Positions 23,902-41,934 of a stretch of DNA of 64,000 nt are shown one piece after another. Numbering within the stretch: position 1 is the stretch's first letter; the number at the start of each line of letters is the position of its first letter. The stretch comes from Atrina japonica (Eukaryota; Mollusca; Bivalvia; Pterioida; Pinnidae). The stretch spans positions 1,602,501 to 1,666,500 of the forward strand of contig BROG01000048.1 in NCBI GenBank assembly GCA_030159075.1, written 5' to 3'. The notes below the pieces were generated by a model. The model had not been told where the DNA came from. It saw only the letters and a list, made by a program, of their open reading frames with translations, and searched no databases. The position numbers and the translations under genes are program-made.

Positions 23902-26900
23902 GTAAAGATAATACTATTTCATAATGTCATTGAAAGAACATATGTATTTTACTTCTATATATGGCCTTTTTGTATGACCTCCGACTTAAAGGTCAAATTC
24001 TTGAATCAACAGGAAAACGAATGATGAACACCTCATCATCTCTTGAAAGCATAGGAGTTGCGTGTTAATTATAGTGTCGATATTTGACTGAATTTAAAGT
24101 TCTACTTATTATTGTATTCTGTTAACCAGGATCTCTTTACATTTTATTGTTTTGTTTGCTATGTCTGACCACAATTGTAAAATCGACTTTTCGTGATTTC
24201 GACGTGAATGAATGCTAGGCTTTATATGATTGTATGCAAATGTAGAAATTCATTTGAATTGGGACTAAAGATATTAACTTTTTGACACTGACCTTTGATT
24301 TAATTAATCCTCATCAGTAGCGTCAGTTGTCACTGGGGTATATATAGGGTTACACAAACACGTCTTATTTCAGTCGTAATTAATGGACGCTATGTAGACA
24401 TGTTTGAACCTTTCTGGTGAACTGTTTATTTATGATGATAATTCTACGTCAAGGGGACGTAAAATAACTTATTTCTGTCAAAATATCGGCTTGTTCATTC
24501 ACGGCATGATATAAAACAATAATAATGAAATTTGAAACATTTCACATGATACGGAATTGATCGCAGATTGACAGACCGTGGTCATGAAATGTTTATTAAG
24601 TCAAACTATAAAATGTTGCTCGAGTAATTGAATATTATTTATATCAATTTTTGTTGTATTATAGTTCATGACATTACCTTCAGGTAGATGTCGGCCATTT
24701 GACTAGATAAATGAAAGGCACTAAAAATAAAATAAAATTCTGAAGTGTTTAGTTATAAAAATAGCTACAGGTTGACGTCTTGTACTAAAGTTAATATGTT
24801 TTGTTGACGTATCACTTGGTCTACAAAGTAGAACTGTGATATAAAATCAATACATCGGAGTTATATAACAGCTAACATTCTCCCTAAATAGACAGCAATT
24901 ACTTTATCTTCTCATCTTGGATGTTAAATGGGATATAATGAAAATTAAATAATTTCTCATCTTATATAGCAATTACTTCTACAGAGCTTTGGAATATTTG
25001 GTTTAAAGATATACATTTTTCATCCAAATTTACATTGTAGAGAAATGCATTACAATAAATATTCGAGATAGAATTACAACACTGAGTATCTGCAAGGTTT
25101 AATAAGAACAAATTACATCAATATATTTCAAACAAGTGTTATCAAGGTTGCACTTGATAACAATGTTTTGCTGTGACGAAATAATTGGACAAAAATTGAT
25201 TACATGATTATGACTGGTACGAAAATGACACTGGTATCTTTGACAAGTATCAGTTTTTGTTGAAATATTGTCTTAGATTTGAACGACACAATGAACTCGT
25301 AAATATACTGTGCATATGCGTACTCTGATCTTCGATCACCCAGGTATTGGAAATTTGCTCTCGATAAAAGTATATGTCAAAACTGTATCATGCGCTATCT
25401 TTTGTTGCGATTTATTTTACAGATTTTATCATTCTGTGCCATTTGGTCACAAAAAGAAATATACATTATTTAAACTGCTTGTTACAATGACACTTCAACG
25501 TGCACCTTTGTGAACTCTATACCACATTGTCATAATACTGGTCTTGTATCATAGTTGGAATGTGTGTAGATTTGACAGATAATATACATGACTTCAGTAA
25601 CGTTATTATTTATACATCGTAACATATGATTGATCTTATTTTACAGATAACATGGTCTACAGATCATTCAACATGTTTCTATATGTGATTATCTCGCGTT
25701 CGTCTGCCTAAGGTTTTTATCGTCAGCAGTTACTATGTTATCGTCTGAATTTTCCTTTAGGTTGCTTCATCTGACCATTCTCTGTTTTCTCTTTGTATAT
25801 AATTTGTTTTGTTGTCAAGTGTTGTGTCGATCGCTACCCCAAACGTACCATATATTTGTCTCTGATGCTGATATATAAATAAAAACTTCTTTGAGCATAG
25901 TACTAAAATTGAGTATGTACCAAACTAAATGATGAGTAATACCTTTCATCATTCATTCTTAATGTGTCTTTTAATAATTCTTAATTTATAATAAATTACA
26001 AAGGAGTTGAGGACAATATTATATTACAAATTATGAATTGGTAAATAACAACGTAAGCCACACATGTACCAAAAATGTCCAGTTTATCTTAAATTCCATA
26101 AACATTAGTTGACCTCAAATATTGCTCTTGCAAGGGTCAGTGTATTCGCTGAAACTCAATTTATTGTCTATACATAATTAGACTGTCAATTATTGGATTT
26201 GGGATAAAAGGAGTCCCAATTTGATGTCTAGAATTTAAATGGTTAACTCACTGTGATTGTAAAATCGACCACCATTATTTACTGCGGATCACACCCTAGA
26301 CCACGGGCAGACCTGGAATATGTGTCTGGAAACTGGAAACGTCCGAGTTTCCCAGTGCCAGTGAAACAGGCCTAGTCATGCGTCTGGACTCTAAAAAATG
26401 TCTCTTCAGGCTTCCAAATTTCAGAAAGTTGCAGAAAAGATTTTGCTGAATACCTTAAAAAATTTAGAAATATATGCAGTGACGTATGTTTTTTCATAAC
26501 AAGTTTTAAATACATGTGACTACTTTAGTGTTGGATACTTAATTGCTTTTGGTCAATTTACCTTTTGGCAAAACCTTTATCTTGGGTTTTTGGAAATAAA
26601 ATTTTGTATTATGAACATTTGGTTAGTGAAGCATCACCGCGAGAAAATTTTAGTTTAGGGAGAATTGATTGTAGTAATATTATCATACATACAAAACGAA
26701 CTTACCTAATTTACATACCCAACACAAACTTACTCTGCAAAATGGTTTTGTGTTTGTCTGACTTCAGGTACAATAAAAAAGTAATAAAATGTATACACTT
26801 TAAAAAGGGTGGGACCACTTAATTTTTATTTACTTTATTTTTAACGTTTTATTTTTGGAAATTGTTGTAAGGGTAAATTATAAACTTCCAAGGGTTCATA

Positions 26901-27387
26901 AAGACATAAGGATGGATAACAACTTTTATTGCCAAATCTCGCAATTACAGATACATAGTCAACACACTTGAAAGGTTGACAAGTTAATATGAGGTCACCA
27001 TACTATAATCATTCAGTATACGATGTCATTTTGCTATCTGTATGTTAGCATTGATTACCTCCCTTTGTGTATACGTGTAGTAATATTTTTATTTATACTG
27101 TTAAACCACTACGATATAACAGAAATATCGTTCAAAGTGACTTAAAGCAATAACTAAATAGCTAACTAAATATATACTGTTAAAACTAAAGTAACAGTCA
27201 TTCTGTTCAGCCTTGTTTGCCCCCTTTGTATATGTGTGTAGTCTAAATTATATATAAAACTTAAATTACATTTTGTTAATTTTAATAGAATTAAAGAACA
27301 TTGACGACCTTTCCACGGTGTATAATTTATTTATTTATTCATTCATTTGCCTCATCAGAAGAAACATACATTTGTGTATATTTATAA

Positions 27388-27393
27388 GTGTGT

Positions 27394-27446
<53 letters not shown>

Positions 27447-27470
27447 CGTGTGTGTGTATTTGTGTGTGAT
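27388..27470. repeat. (GT)n microsatellite
   Basis: About 80 bases of mostly GT repeats with GC interruptions. The Cys-Val and Thr-His reading frames are artefacts. Confidence 0.95.
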
Positions 27471-28440
27471 ACATATACATAGACAGAGATATAAATTGAT
27501 AAGGTATATAATTTAGAGAGATCAATAGTAAACCCGAAACGTGAAGATGGAGGAAAAACATGTAAATAAATCAATATTTTTTCTCTATACAAAGGCATGA
27601 TTCTGATACATAATAACTTAAGTACTTTAAGCCTAGAAGGTCTATCATAATACTATTTGTTCCATTTTGTATTTAACTCTTAAACCTTAATATAACATGG
27701 GCATATAACAATTAAATGAAATTCATCTTCAAAATTGACGTGAACACTTTTCACAAATTCTTTTTTCTTTCGAGATATTTTGGTATCTACCCTTTTCTAT
27801 CATTGATTCATGTGAAGAAAGTCAACTTGAACGAATCGGTGTTGATCCAAATGGATCGAATTTATCCAGCAGGATAGCTTAGTCAGACTCGGAAATTATT
27901 AACCGTCTATAAATACCTTCCGTCCGTTCAGAACTCTAAATGCGAGCTCCTGTATTTCTTCTAAAGGTTTTTACAAGCTTGTAATTAGTGTACTTGAAAA
28001 TGAAAGTACAAAAGAGTCTTGACCTGAAAACCAGTAGTAACACATATAGAATACATGTAAGATATAGACTTTAACGTCACATGTATTCAAGCTAAGAAAC
28101 CAATTCCTGTACAAAAGGTAAAAGGAAAGAATTCATTGTATAGGAATTATTTTTTTTTCTTTTGAATAATTCAATTGTTTTGCATTTAATTATTTTCCGT
28201 GTAACAGTAAGATACTTAGCGAATTATGGCATGAACATTCAGTAATCTTCAGTTAATCTTCCAGTGTGGTATGTTTACAACCCAGCAATTAATCCTCGCA
28301 CAACAAACTTGTGATTATTGTGTTTTAAACATGTTGTCACCTATAACCTTAGTGTGAAAAGTTGTAGTGAAAAAAATGTCTGAATTTGCCATTCACTGGA
28401 TATATTAATTGTTTATTGAGGTTGAAATAATTTTGTGAAT

Positions 28441-28499
28441 ATGAGTAAAAAGAAAAATCTTGCGCCGATTGACGAAAGAACACGATCCCAAAATTCAAG
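28441..28499 (+). CDS. Putative alternative first coding exon V7 of androglobin
   Basis: ATG at 28441 opens 19 codons plus AG, ending at AAG|GTAGGC; unspliced reading gives AGG TAG. The peptide is MSKKKNLAPIDERTRSQNS plus a split Arg: a lysine cluster then a polar tail. It is short, so the ORF alone is weak evidence, but the donor, phase, basic N-terminus (like MAAKGAKK of the canonical exon) and lack of an upstream acceptor fit the series. A reverse forkhead-like TGTTTAC lies near 28270. The minus-strand ORF across it is a shadow. Confidence 0.5.
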
Positions 28500-29849
<1,350 letters not shown>

Positions 29850-29983
29850 ATGAAGGCGACCACACCTGGTGGCCTGGGTAGAAAGAAAAGCACCGTTACT
29901 TTACAACAATATCGGATAGATAGTCCACAGTCACGTGCTGGCTCCAAGTTATCAGAGGGATTCCATACTTCAAGAACTCGAAG
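29850..29983 (+). CDS. Putative alternative first coding exon V8 of androglobin
   Basis: ATG at 29850 opens 44 codons plus AG before AAG|GTTTGT, a weaker donor than most of the series. The frame continues past it here, so the exon end is set by the splice match and the shared phase, not by a stop. The peptide starts MKATTPGGLGRKKSTVTL, with RKKST at residues 11-15, then QYRIDSPQSRAGS and an Arg-rich end (TSRTR). It is Ser/Thr/Arg-rich with elevated GC, like V1 and V9. The join to 62928 gives AGG (Arg). If the donor is not used, the ORF runs to 30119 with AT-rich, non-coding-looking composition. Confidence 0.6.
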
Positions 29984-30307
29984 GTTTGTCAACATTAGAA
30001 CAATAATGTGTTGCGTTTGTTGTCAAAATGAGAAAAAAATATTACTCGAGTTATTCCCCTTTATATGTCTTTTCATGCATTGTGGTTCTATTGAACGAAA
30101 ACAGCACTGTGTATGCTAGTAGTTAATTTTTCACACATAAATTACTTTTTAAGCAGTAAGAAAAATATCATCAAACCAACTTACAGATTTGTTGACAATA
30201 TTTTAGAAATCATACTCTGATTTTTCATCCGATATCTAAAAAACTTCTATACGACGACCCTTCTATTTCTACTATTCATGCTCAGTTAGATATATAGAGA
30301 GTATTAG

Positions 30308-30555
30308 TTTAGTTGAGTATAATGTTTATTTAACTCGAGTTAGTTAATTGTCAAAATTTGAAAGGCATGAGATTTACCGAGTGTCTTTTCAAATTTTGAA
30401 AATTAACTAAAGAGAGTTCGATGAAAATGATAATTTAGTTGAGTATCATGTTTATTTAACTCGAGTTAGTTAATTTTCAAAATTTGAAAGGCATGAGATT
30501 TACCGAGTGTCTTTTCAAATTTTGAAAATTAACTAAAGAGAGTTCGATGAAAATA
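30308..30555. repeat. Two tandem 126-bp copies, each with a long inverted repeat
   Basis: The second copy starts 126 bases after the first (30434 versus 30308) and differs at only a few positions. In each copy a left arm (TTAGTTAATTTTCAAAATTT, 30466 in copy 2) pairs with a right arm ending at 30536, giving a stem of about 24 base pairs with a loop of about 20. A 12-base palindrome, TAACTCGAGTTA, lies just 5' of each stem. It may be a small MITE-like element or a structured repeat; no family is recognised. Confidence 0.85.
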
Positions 30556-31917
30556 ATCAACTAACACGAGTTGTTGAATCCGTTTCTACCATAACTGAAA
30601 ACTTGCTTGGTATGGAACATTAGTCTACTTCACGTCTAGACACAATCGCGTTTAGACTCATGGTCGCGCCAAACCTGTATCTCGCTTTGGTAATAATTTC
30701 TCCAGATTACATCAATATGTCAAAGGTAGGGAATTCGACATTGTTAGAAACTTCAATAACGGACCCCCTTTCCCTTCAATTACTTTTACAGTAGTAGTGC
30801 GGGCTCATCCAATGACATTTATTAAGCCCTGTCGGTTATTTGTATGTTTAACTAACTGCAGTATCATTTATACAACCGCTTGAGAAGTTTTCACCCAATC
30901 ATCATCTTATGCGACATTTAAAACAGCAGACAACGCTTATCTCCCTTTGTACAGAGTACACAGAATATTTTTGGTACACAGGCCCTGACCAAGGTCGTTA
31001 AACAGTCGATCTGATGCCATTATGTACTTATTTCTAACAATGGTTAAACTCTGTAGGCCTAAAACTATAGATTTGCCAACTTAAAACTTATAAACTTATT
31101 TCTTTTCGACAAATTTCAAATCCCAAATTAAGAAATAGCTTATTCTAATACAGAAGGGATGCGCGTATTGTTATGTAGCAAATACATTCATATATGTGTA
31201 GTTTAAGCTTAATTTATCAATTCATGTTGTCTTATCTTGTATATTTATGTAGGCATGTTTAACTTGCGTGGTCTATAACTTTATTTTTTTTCGTCTAAAT
31301 AAAAATTTTGAACTGTTATTTATTTTTTTTAAATTTTATCTGATTTTGAATTTCCAATTTTACAAACATTTCTCTGTCCCGAAAGTAATCTGAATAAATA
31401 ACTGATTTCCAGAATCTTTGCGTACCTACGTGGACGTTCACAAGTCGGGGCGTTTTTGTCCCTAAAGTACTCTGGTTATTATTAAAGACAAGAAAAAGAG
31501 TAAGCGAGGCCAAGTTGAAAAGTATAAAAATAATTATTTTGCCAACATCCCATAGCGATGATTAACTTTTTAAACTACATACATTTGCATGTACTTATAT
31601 GGGAAGTTTGCAAAAAGAATCGGTCCAACAAAGAATGTATTACAATACATAATTCTCAACAATACCAAATCCTATCGTGACCTTGACCTTTACTTTTAGT
31701 TACACCCAACAAGGTCTTCAAATTGTTATCACATATTCCACTAATTCTAGGGTCAGTAGATGTTATCAAAAGGCACGATTAACAATTTGTTATTGTGAAT
31801 TAATATATAATATATATTAAATATAACCAGCGATATATAAAGCCTACATATCGTTTTATATATCGCTGATATTACTGTTTTACATGTTGTAATTGTAAAT
31901 AGTGAAATAATAAATAT

Positions 31918-31948
31918 AATTATCATCATCATCATCATCATCATCATT
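31918..31948. repeat. (ATC)n microsatellite
   Basis: About ten ATC units. The poly-Met minus-strand frame is an artefact. Confidence 0.9.
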
Positions 31949-32229
31949 TTACTTGAATCTAAACATAAAATATATTTTATTGATTAAACATTAAGTTCGT
32001 GATGTCATTACAACTGAAATAATGAAGGCTTTATATGCATTCTGAACCATAACTGGTATAATTATAGAAGATCAACTTTCTAACGTCTATGATACAAAGA
32101 AGTATTTCGCATTACCATTCAATGTAACGTCAGCGATACCTGGTTAATGGTGTTTAGGAGAACATCATATCTAGCACTATCATACATAAAATCTTTTTCT
32201 AATAGTGACTCTTACTTTCCATCTAATGC

Positions 32230-32840
32230 AAAACAAAGATAAAATACGCCATATACTGCATAGATAAAATATGCCATTTATCGCTTAGATAAAATACACC
32301 ATTTACTGCTTAGATGAAAGAACCATTTACTGCTTAAATAAAATACACCATTTACTGCTTAGATATAAAAATCTCAGATACCAAAGTATAAATCAATAGA
32401 ATGTCCAGGACATAGATACAAATCCGGTAAAAATGGACAAACACGGACCTCTGGAAACCAAGAGGTGGGAAATACACCATTTACTGTTTAGATGAAGTAT
32501 ACTATTTACTGCTTAGTGACGAGATGTTGTAACAAGAATCTAGGAATCGCGTTTAAAGTCAACACTTTACTGTCGATATAATGACCTTGAAGTCAACATT
32601 GAGTACACTTTACTTTCGATATAATGGCCTTGAAGTCAATACTGCATACACTTTAATGTCGATATAATGACCTTGAAGTCAACACTGCATACACTTTAAT
32701 GTCGATATAATGACCTTGAAGTCAACACTGCATACACTTTACTGTCGAAATAATTACCTTGAAATCAACACTGCATACACTTTACTGTCGAAATAATTAC
32801 CTTGAAATCAACACTGCATACACTTTACTGTCGATATTTT
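32230..32840. repeat. Two short tandem arrays (about 25 and 43 bp)
   Basis: At 32230-32363 there are about five copies of an AATACACCATTTACTGCTTA unit. After an interrupting dispersed-repeat fragment (32365-32470) the same unit resumes at 32471-32518. At 32545-32840 there are about six copies of a 43-base unit containing TCAACACTGCATACACTTTA and CTGTCGATATAATGACC. Confidence 0.8.
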
Positions 32841-32884
32841 TGCAATTACCATGCTTCACTAAATTAAATATTGTGTTATCTGTT

Positions 32885-33035
32885 CGAAAGTTGTTGATGA
32901 ATCGTCTTTACCGATTATGACGAGGAGTTACTTCAACTGTTGTTTTGGCTTGGATGTGACTGTGGACTCACGGACGACACGACACATCGACATGGGATGC
33001 TCACTACTCCATGACACCTGATCCTATCTTTACAT
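32885..33035 (+). repeat. Dispersed repeat fragment
   Basis: Shares GATTATGACGAGGA, GTGACTGTGGACTCACGG and GATGCTCACTACTCCATGAC-like segments with the copy at 23075-23300. Same family as the 1830-1945 fragment. Confidence 0.55.
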
Positions 33036-33202
33036 TTTTATAGTTTTTTCATGTATGTACGATGATATTTCTAAATTGTGATTTGAACCTAACTTTACAC
33101 TTTGCGATTTGTAACTTTATTTAAAAATGCAAACGTAAAAGTAATTTCCCTAAACAGTATTTTACACAATAAGGTTTATGTTGAAATGTAGCCACTGTTT
33201 TA

Positions 33203-33488
33203 TTTTGTTTGTTTATTGTTGTTTAACGTCCCACTCAAGAATATTTCACTCATATGGAGACGTCACCAAATGCCGGTGAAGGGCTTCAAATTTTGGCCTA
33301 TGCTCGGCACTTACGGCCATTGAGCAGTGAGGGTTCTTTAACGTGCCGACACCTACTGTGACACGGGACCTCCAGTTTTTACTGTCTCATCCGAAAGACA
33401 GGAAACCAACCTGTCGCCGGCGAGACTCGAACTCACGACCTCACGATCCAGAGTCGAGCGCGCTACCGACTGAGCCAGGCCGGCTCGC
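33203..33488 (-). mobile_element. tRNA-derived SINE, copy 2 (best preserved)
   Basis: On the minus strand the head reads as a tRNA-like promoter with an A box (TGGCTCAGTCGG) and a B box (GAGTTCGAGTC), then the conserved middle, and a 3' tail GAGTGGGACGTTAAACAACA followed by an AAACA-rich end. Both pol III boxes look intact. It is the same family as the copies at 2236-2500 and 53169-53430. The plus-strand ORF (SRPHDPESS) through it is a shadow. Confidence 0.88.
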
Positions 33489-34073
33489 CACTGTTTTAGC
33501 TCAAACGTTGTACATATATAGTACTACGAAACACAATTATATGTAAAATATCGGACTTTTGAACTCTTCTTTTAAGGAGATTATCAGAGTGTGGAAAAGG
33601 TTGCTAATCACTGATTTAGTAAACCTCCTTTTTGAACTGCTTGGTTAAGGTATTCAAAATACTGTGCGTTGTAAATTTTGTGGAGGCTTCGACTATCATT
33701 GAAATGGCATTTGTTGTTTGTGATGAAGTAAATATGTTGACAGTAGCTAAGTACTTAATCAAGTTTGATCGATTGCATGGACAGTCACGTGATTGACCAT
33801 TACATGACTGACCGTTAACAGTTTTATATAAATATTATTAGTCTCGAAATCCCCAGCATACACCTCTATTCAAATTTATGCAGGATTGAGATTAACAAGT
33901 AAACGTCAAATCAGATGATTGATTACATTTCGTTTGTGAAAACAGTATGTTTTTCATCGCAAATATTGTGAGAACAATATATTTACACTTGGAATTAAAA
34001 TGTATATGTCGACATGGTCAATTACCTTAGAAAGATTGAGAATAACTTACAATTATGCAGTTTCCATATATCA

Positions 34074-34074
<1 letters not shown>

Positions 34075-34151
<77 letters not shown>
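34075..34151. repeat. (AT)n microsatellite
   Basis: About 77 bases of uninterrupted AT repeats. Confidence 0.95.
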
Positions 34152-34154
<3 letters not shown>

Positions 34155-35156
34155 GAAAAGTTCAGCTGATTGCTAGGTAATAGAACACATACATATAGTT
34201 AATTTGATTCGTGAAATAAGCATATTGTAAAAGAGATAGGAGGACCGGGAAAATGCTAGATGGGTAAATGATTATATATATAAACTTGGACCATATGCAC
34301 AGAATTGAACATTTGAGAAGGTTTTACTTTTAACTAATTTATTGATTTTACCTTATAAAAACAAGTCTACATAATGAAAACAATCATATTCGTAATAACA
34401 TGTCTTGCGTCTCAAATCAATAGGTCAAGGTTCATGGAATATTTTTCTGTAGAACAAATATTGACATAGTAAAAGGAATTCTAATTTGTGAGCTGACATT
34501 ACTCTAATGTTTGGAAGTTAGGTTCACAAAAATGCCATATTGCTACTATTACTCTGTTAACTATATCATGAAAATGTTTAAATTTCTTTAATTACTGAAA
34601 CCAGAGACTAGGCAATAATTATCCTACTATTACCTGTGTAATTTATGTTAAGATTGTTGCCGACAGTCATGCAACTTTGTCCTTCGAAGGATTATCATAG
34701 TACCAGTCTTGTGATATTATTATTATGATAATTAACCTGTCAATTAATAGCAGGTATTCTCAGCTGGAACAAAACTCGTGTAGATGAAATATATTTCAAA
34801 ACTTCCACAACAGTAGTAACCTTACCGAGGTAGTAAGTAAATAGACAGTCAAAGTTTTTTTTTTTTTTAGATCTATTTATTATTTATTATTTCATCATTC
34901 TAAACACGTATGCAAATAGGCAATATCTGGAATAATGTTTTAGAATTTATAAAAGCATTTGAAATTTTGAAATGTACTCTGTTTCCTAATTTTTATAAAA
35001 GAAAAAAGGTTATATTGTTCTTATATAAAGGTTATCTCAGTTGGAATATACTTAGAACTTGTTTTTGATTGCCGAATTACCTTAAAATCAATAATTAGCT
35101 TTAATTATCATTATTTTATCTTCTCCCTCTCTGACTGAAATACTTATGATGAACTA

Positions 35157-35290
35157 TCTCTTCACAGACACATTATACTAGACTGTCAAAACCCATAGCG
35201 TAACAAATATAGGCCTACAGGTAATCTCTCTTAACAGATACATTATACAAGACTGTCAAAGTTCATAGCTTAACAAATATACATGTACAT
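35157..35290. repeat. Tandem duplication of about 65 bp
   Basis: TCTCTTCACAGACACATTAT at 35157 and TCTCTTAACAGATACATTAT at about 35226 start two diverged copies that both continue through AGACTGTCAAA and TAACAAATATA. Confidence 0.75.
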
Positions 35291-35819
35291 TGTTTATAAA
35301 ACTCCACTATTGACATTATGACTGTAAATATGGAGTTAATAATGGTGAAGTTCGAATCTTGTTGTATTACACAAAAATACACAAACTTCAACATGACATA
35401 TTTTTTGGATAAACTGAATCAGTTATGGCAATTCAATGCCACATAGTTATAAAACGATGACATACAATATCGGAAAACGTTTGTAATGGGATAGCCAGTA
35501 TTTTACGCTATTCTGAATTGGAAATGAACTTAATGAATACAATTCCACTTATCATAATTTAGAAAATTTTGAATGCAAATGTTGTTTTGTCTTGTATATT
35601 TCAAAATACAATATAAAATGGGTAATTTAGTAATTACCTGCAGTTATTTACATTTGTAATATGAAACCTTTCCCTTTATTTTTAATTATCAGTTCCTTAA
35701 ATTATAATGATAATATTTATGTTCATTAGTAGTTTTGAGTCGTTTGGATTGATGAAAACATTCGTATGAACGATGAAACGTATTGTGCTCTTTGAATGGA
35801 TCTCCTAAAGCAAGCGGAT

Positions 35820-35960
35820 GCCACGAGGCTTTGGTTTCAATTAGTGTTTAACGCCACACTCAACAATTCGTCAGTTATAAGTTGGCGGATAGGTTTTATT
35901 GGTGATGGAGGGGAGCCGATTACAATATATCCTGGTGGCGACCACGGGCCTTCCGTAATG
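35820..35960. repeat. Possible dispersed repeat fragment
   Basis: A GC-richer block with GTGTTTAACGCCACACTCAA, similar in style to the SINE 3' tail GTTTAACGTCCCACTCAAG, followed by sequence that does not match the SINE. The ORF across it is not recognised. It may be the tail of another SINE or LINE; single copy in this window. Confidence 0.3.
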
Positions 35961-37180
35961 ACATGGTGCCATGCAAAATGTTTTCTCTGCAACATGTAGA
36001 ATTGGCCTCATCTCTATGTAAATTGTAGCGTAAACACTAATATAGCACACATAACCGTGCCATATATCTTTTTTCTAAATAAACTATAAATGTAAACTAA
36101 GATCTAACTGAGAACTGAAGATAAATAATAGGTAAATGTTTCCGTTGGTACACGATAGTGTATTAGGTAGCATATATTACCGTTTCATGTTGACAATGGC
36201 TCAGATGATAACCGTGACGATGATAAAATTTATATTATCTCAATATAACAAAATAAAGGCAGAAACATTTGTAAATAGAATGATCTTGATTGATCGAAAT
36301 ATGATTTCGTTTATTAGCGTAAGGTTTGGAGTGGATTATGTTCCGTCATTAAATGATAACGCATTTGTCATTTTCAAACAGTTAGTGCCGTAAATTGCTA
36401 ACATCAGAGATTAAAATAGGGGGTGTAATAAATTCATAAATATTAAACCCAAGATACTTTGACTATGTTTAGGAATTTACAGTATCTAAATTACGGTGAC
36501 AATCCATCGTGGATTTCTCTGAAAACTCGGCGCAGTGTTTATTTAATAACATATAGGCATATACCGTTAGATTCATTTGATTTACACAAATTTATGTGAC
36601 AACAGCCAAATGAATCTTTTCCAAATTTAAATATTCCTTTTCACGGTGTGTCGGGGTAAAGTGTAATGCGTGTATATGTTAGCTTATATCAGATTAGAAT
36701 GAAAGTAAACGAAAAGCAACGATGAAAAATTATATAAATTAGCAAGCTTAGGTATATTATATGTGGAATTTACGTTCTCAAAACCTTTAAACGATAGTTA
36801 AGGCTTTGATGGACGTGCTCTGCCCTCTTAATCCAGTTGAATAATGGAAGTGTGACATGGACATGAAACCGATATACAGAGGTAGCCATAGGAATGTTGT
36901 TGCCATCATTACAGAGCATAGCCATCAACATGTAAAGTAAAAGTGGTGGTAAAATTGTATACTGTCACAGCAAAAAGACAAGGACATGGTATCTGCGATA
37001 AAAGTGAAATTCAAAAATGCAACGTCCCTTATTTTACTCCAGAATAGGAATGGAAATAGGTGTAGTTCCAACAAATTAGTTTTTTTATGAATTCTGTATA
37101 ATTGGAAATTATCGGAAATAGATTTTTTTGTTTTACCTAAAATCATTGATTAGGATTCAGCTATAAGGAATTTTTGTAAA

Positions 37181-37359
37181 ATGTCCGCTGGGAACAGAAG
37201 ACAGGGTAGTTTTCATAGAAGTGGTACAAAAAGTTCAAGCAGTATGCGCAGTGTAAAATTTCATCCTGATGACTCGAGTTCTGACCGTTCGTCGTCCCAA
37301 GCTTCTTCTGTTGGTGGCGGATCAATACATCGTCCAACGTCGAGTCGACCGTCATCCAG
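37181..37359 (+). CDS. Putative alternative first coding exon V9 of androglobin
   Basis: ATG at 37181 opens 59 codons plus AG, ending at CCAG|GTAAAA; unspliced reading gives AGG TAA. The peptide starts MSAGNRRQGSFHRSGTKSSS and is extremely Ser/Arg-rich, with NRRQGS at residues 5-10, a long serine-rich middle (DDSSSDRSSSQASS) and a final SSRPSS. It looks like a disordered, phosphorylatable tail. GC is much higher than in the flanks, and a clean 60-codon ORF of this composition is very unlikely by chance. No acceptor lies upstream. The split codon gives Arg at the ADGB join. Best supported of the variable exons with V1 and V10. Confidence 0.7.
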
Positions 37360-41593
<4,234 letters not shown>

Positions 41594-41934
41594 ATGAGTA
41601 GAAGAGGATCCATGATTCCGGCTGCCGGGAAAAAGCAGCCCGTGGGAGGTAAACGAGTATCACTGAAAGATGGAACATTAATGATTCCTCCCGGTTACCG
41701 GCAGTCTCTCGGTGACATTAGGGATGGTGATACATTTTACAAGACTATTCATATATACCCATCTCTACCCAACATACCGGACGAGGTTACAATTACCGTT
41801 GCCAAAACCAACAAGGAAACACGCTCTGGGTCCTCTGCAGGTGGCGACTCCAGAAGAGGTTCTATGCTTAGTGAGAAAGGTCGCGATGACACGGCTTCTC
41901 CGGTAGCTAGAACTGAATCTCCAGTAAAAGAAAG
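41594..41934 (+). CDS. Putative alternative first coding exon V10 of androglobin (long)
   Basis: ATG at 41594 opens 113 codons plus AG, ending at AAAG|GTATAA. The frame stays open a few codons past the donor, to a TAA at 41963. It starts MSRRGSMIPAAGKKQPVGGK, with RRGS at residues 3-6, KRVS at 20-23 and RRGS again at 87-90. Unlike the others it has a central block (about residues 25-72) of alternating hydrophobic and charged residues that looks foldable (IPPGYRQSLGDIRDGDTFY, then PNIPDEVTITVAK). I do not recognise the fold. A disordered Ser/Arg tail follows (GSSAGGDSRRGS, SPVARTESPVKE). GC is well above the flanks. An out-of-frame uORF overlaps the start. Phase and position fit the series; it is also the best candidate for being a separate small gene. 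Confidence 0.7.

Larger units (their letters stand above)
19761..28440. other. Gene-poor stretch
   Basis: Contains AT tracts at 19801-19861, 20442-20475 and 22069-22094, dispersed-repeat fragments (22740-23300), a GT tract (27388-27470) and one weak first-exon candidate (23861). Long open frames here are AT-rich and lack consistent start, splice or composition signals. Apart from these I see nothing functional. Confidence 0.45.
29984..37180. other. Intron/intergenic stretch with repeats
   Basis: Contains a hairpin-bearing tandem duplication (30308-30555), short tandem arrays (32230-32365 and 32545-32840), dispersed repeats (32365-32475, 32885-33035), a SINE (33203-33488), an AT tract (34075-34151), a 65-bp duplication (35157-35290) and a possible repeat at 35820-35960. 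No gene recognised. Confidence 0.45.

Noticed and set aside
36136..36393. Plus-strand 85-codon ORF with AG|GTTTGG in phase 2
   Set aside because: AT-rich composition, weak donor, and no basic or Ser-rich tail; most likely a chance ORF.
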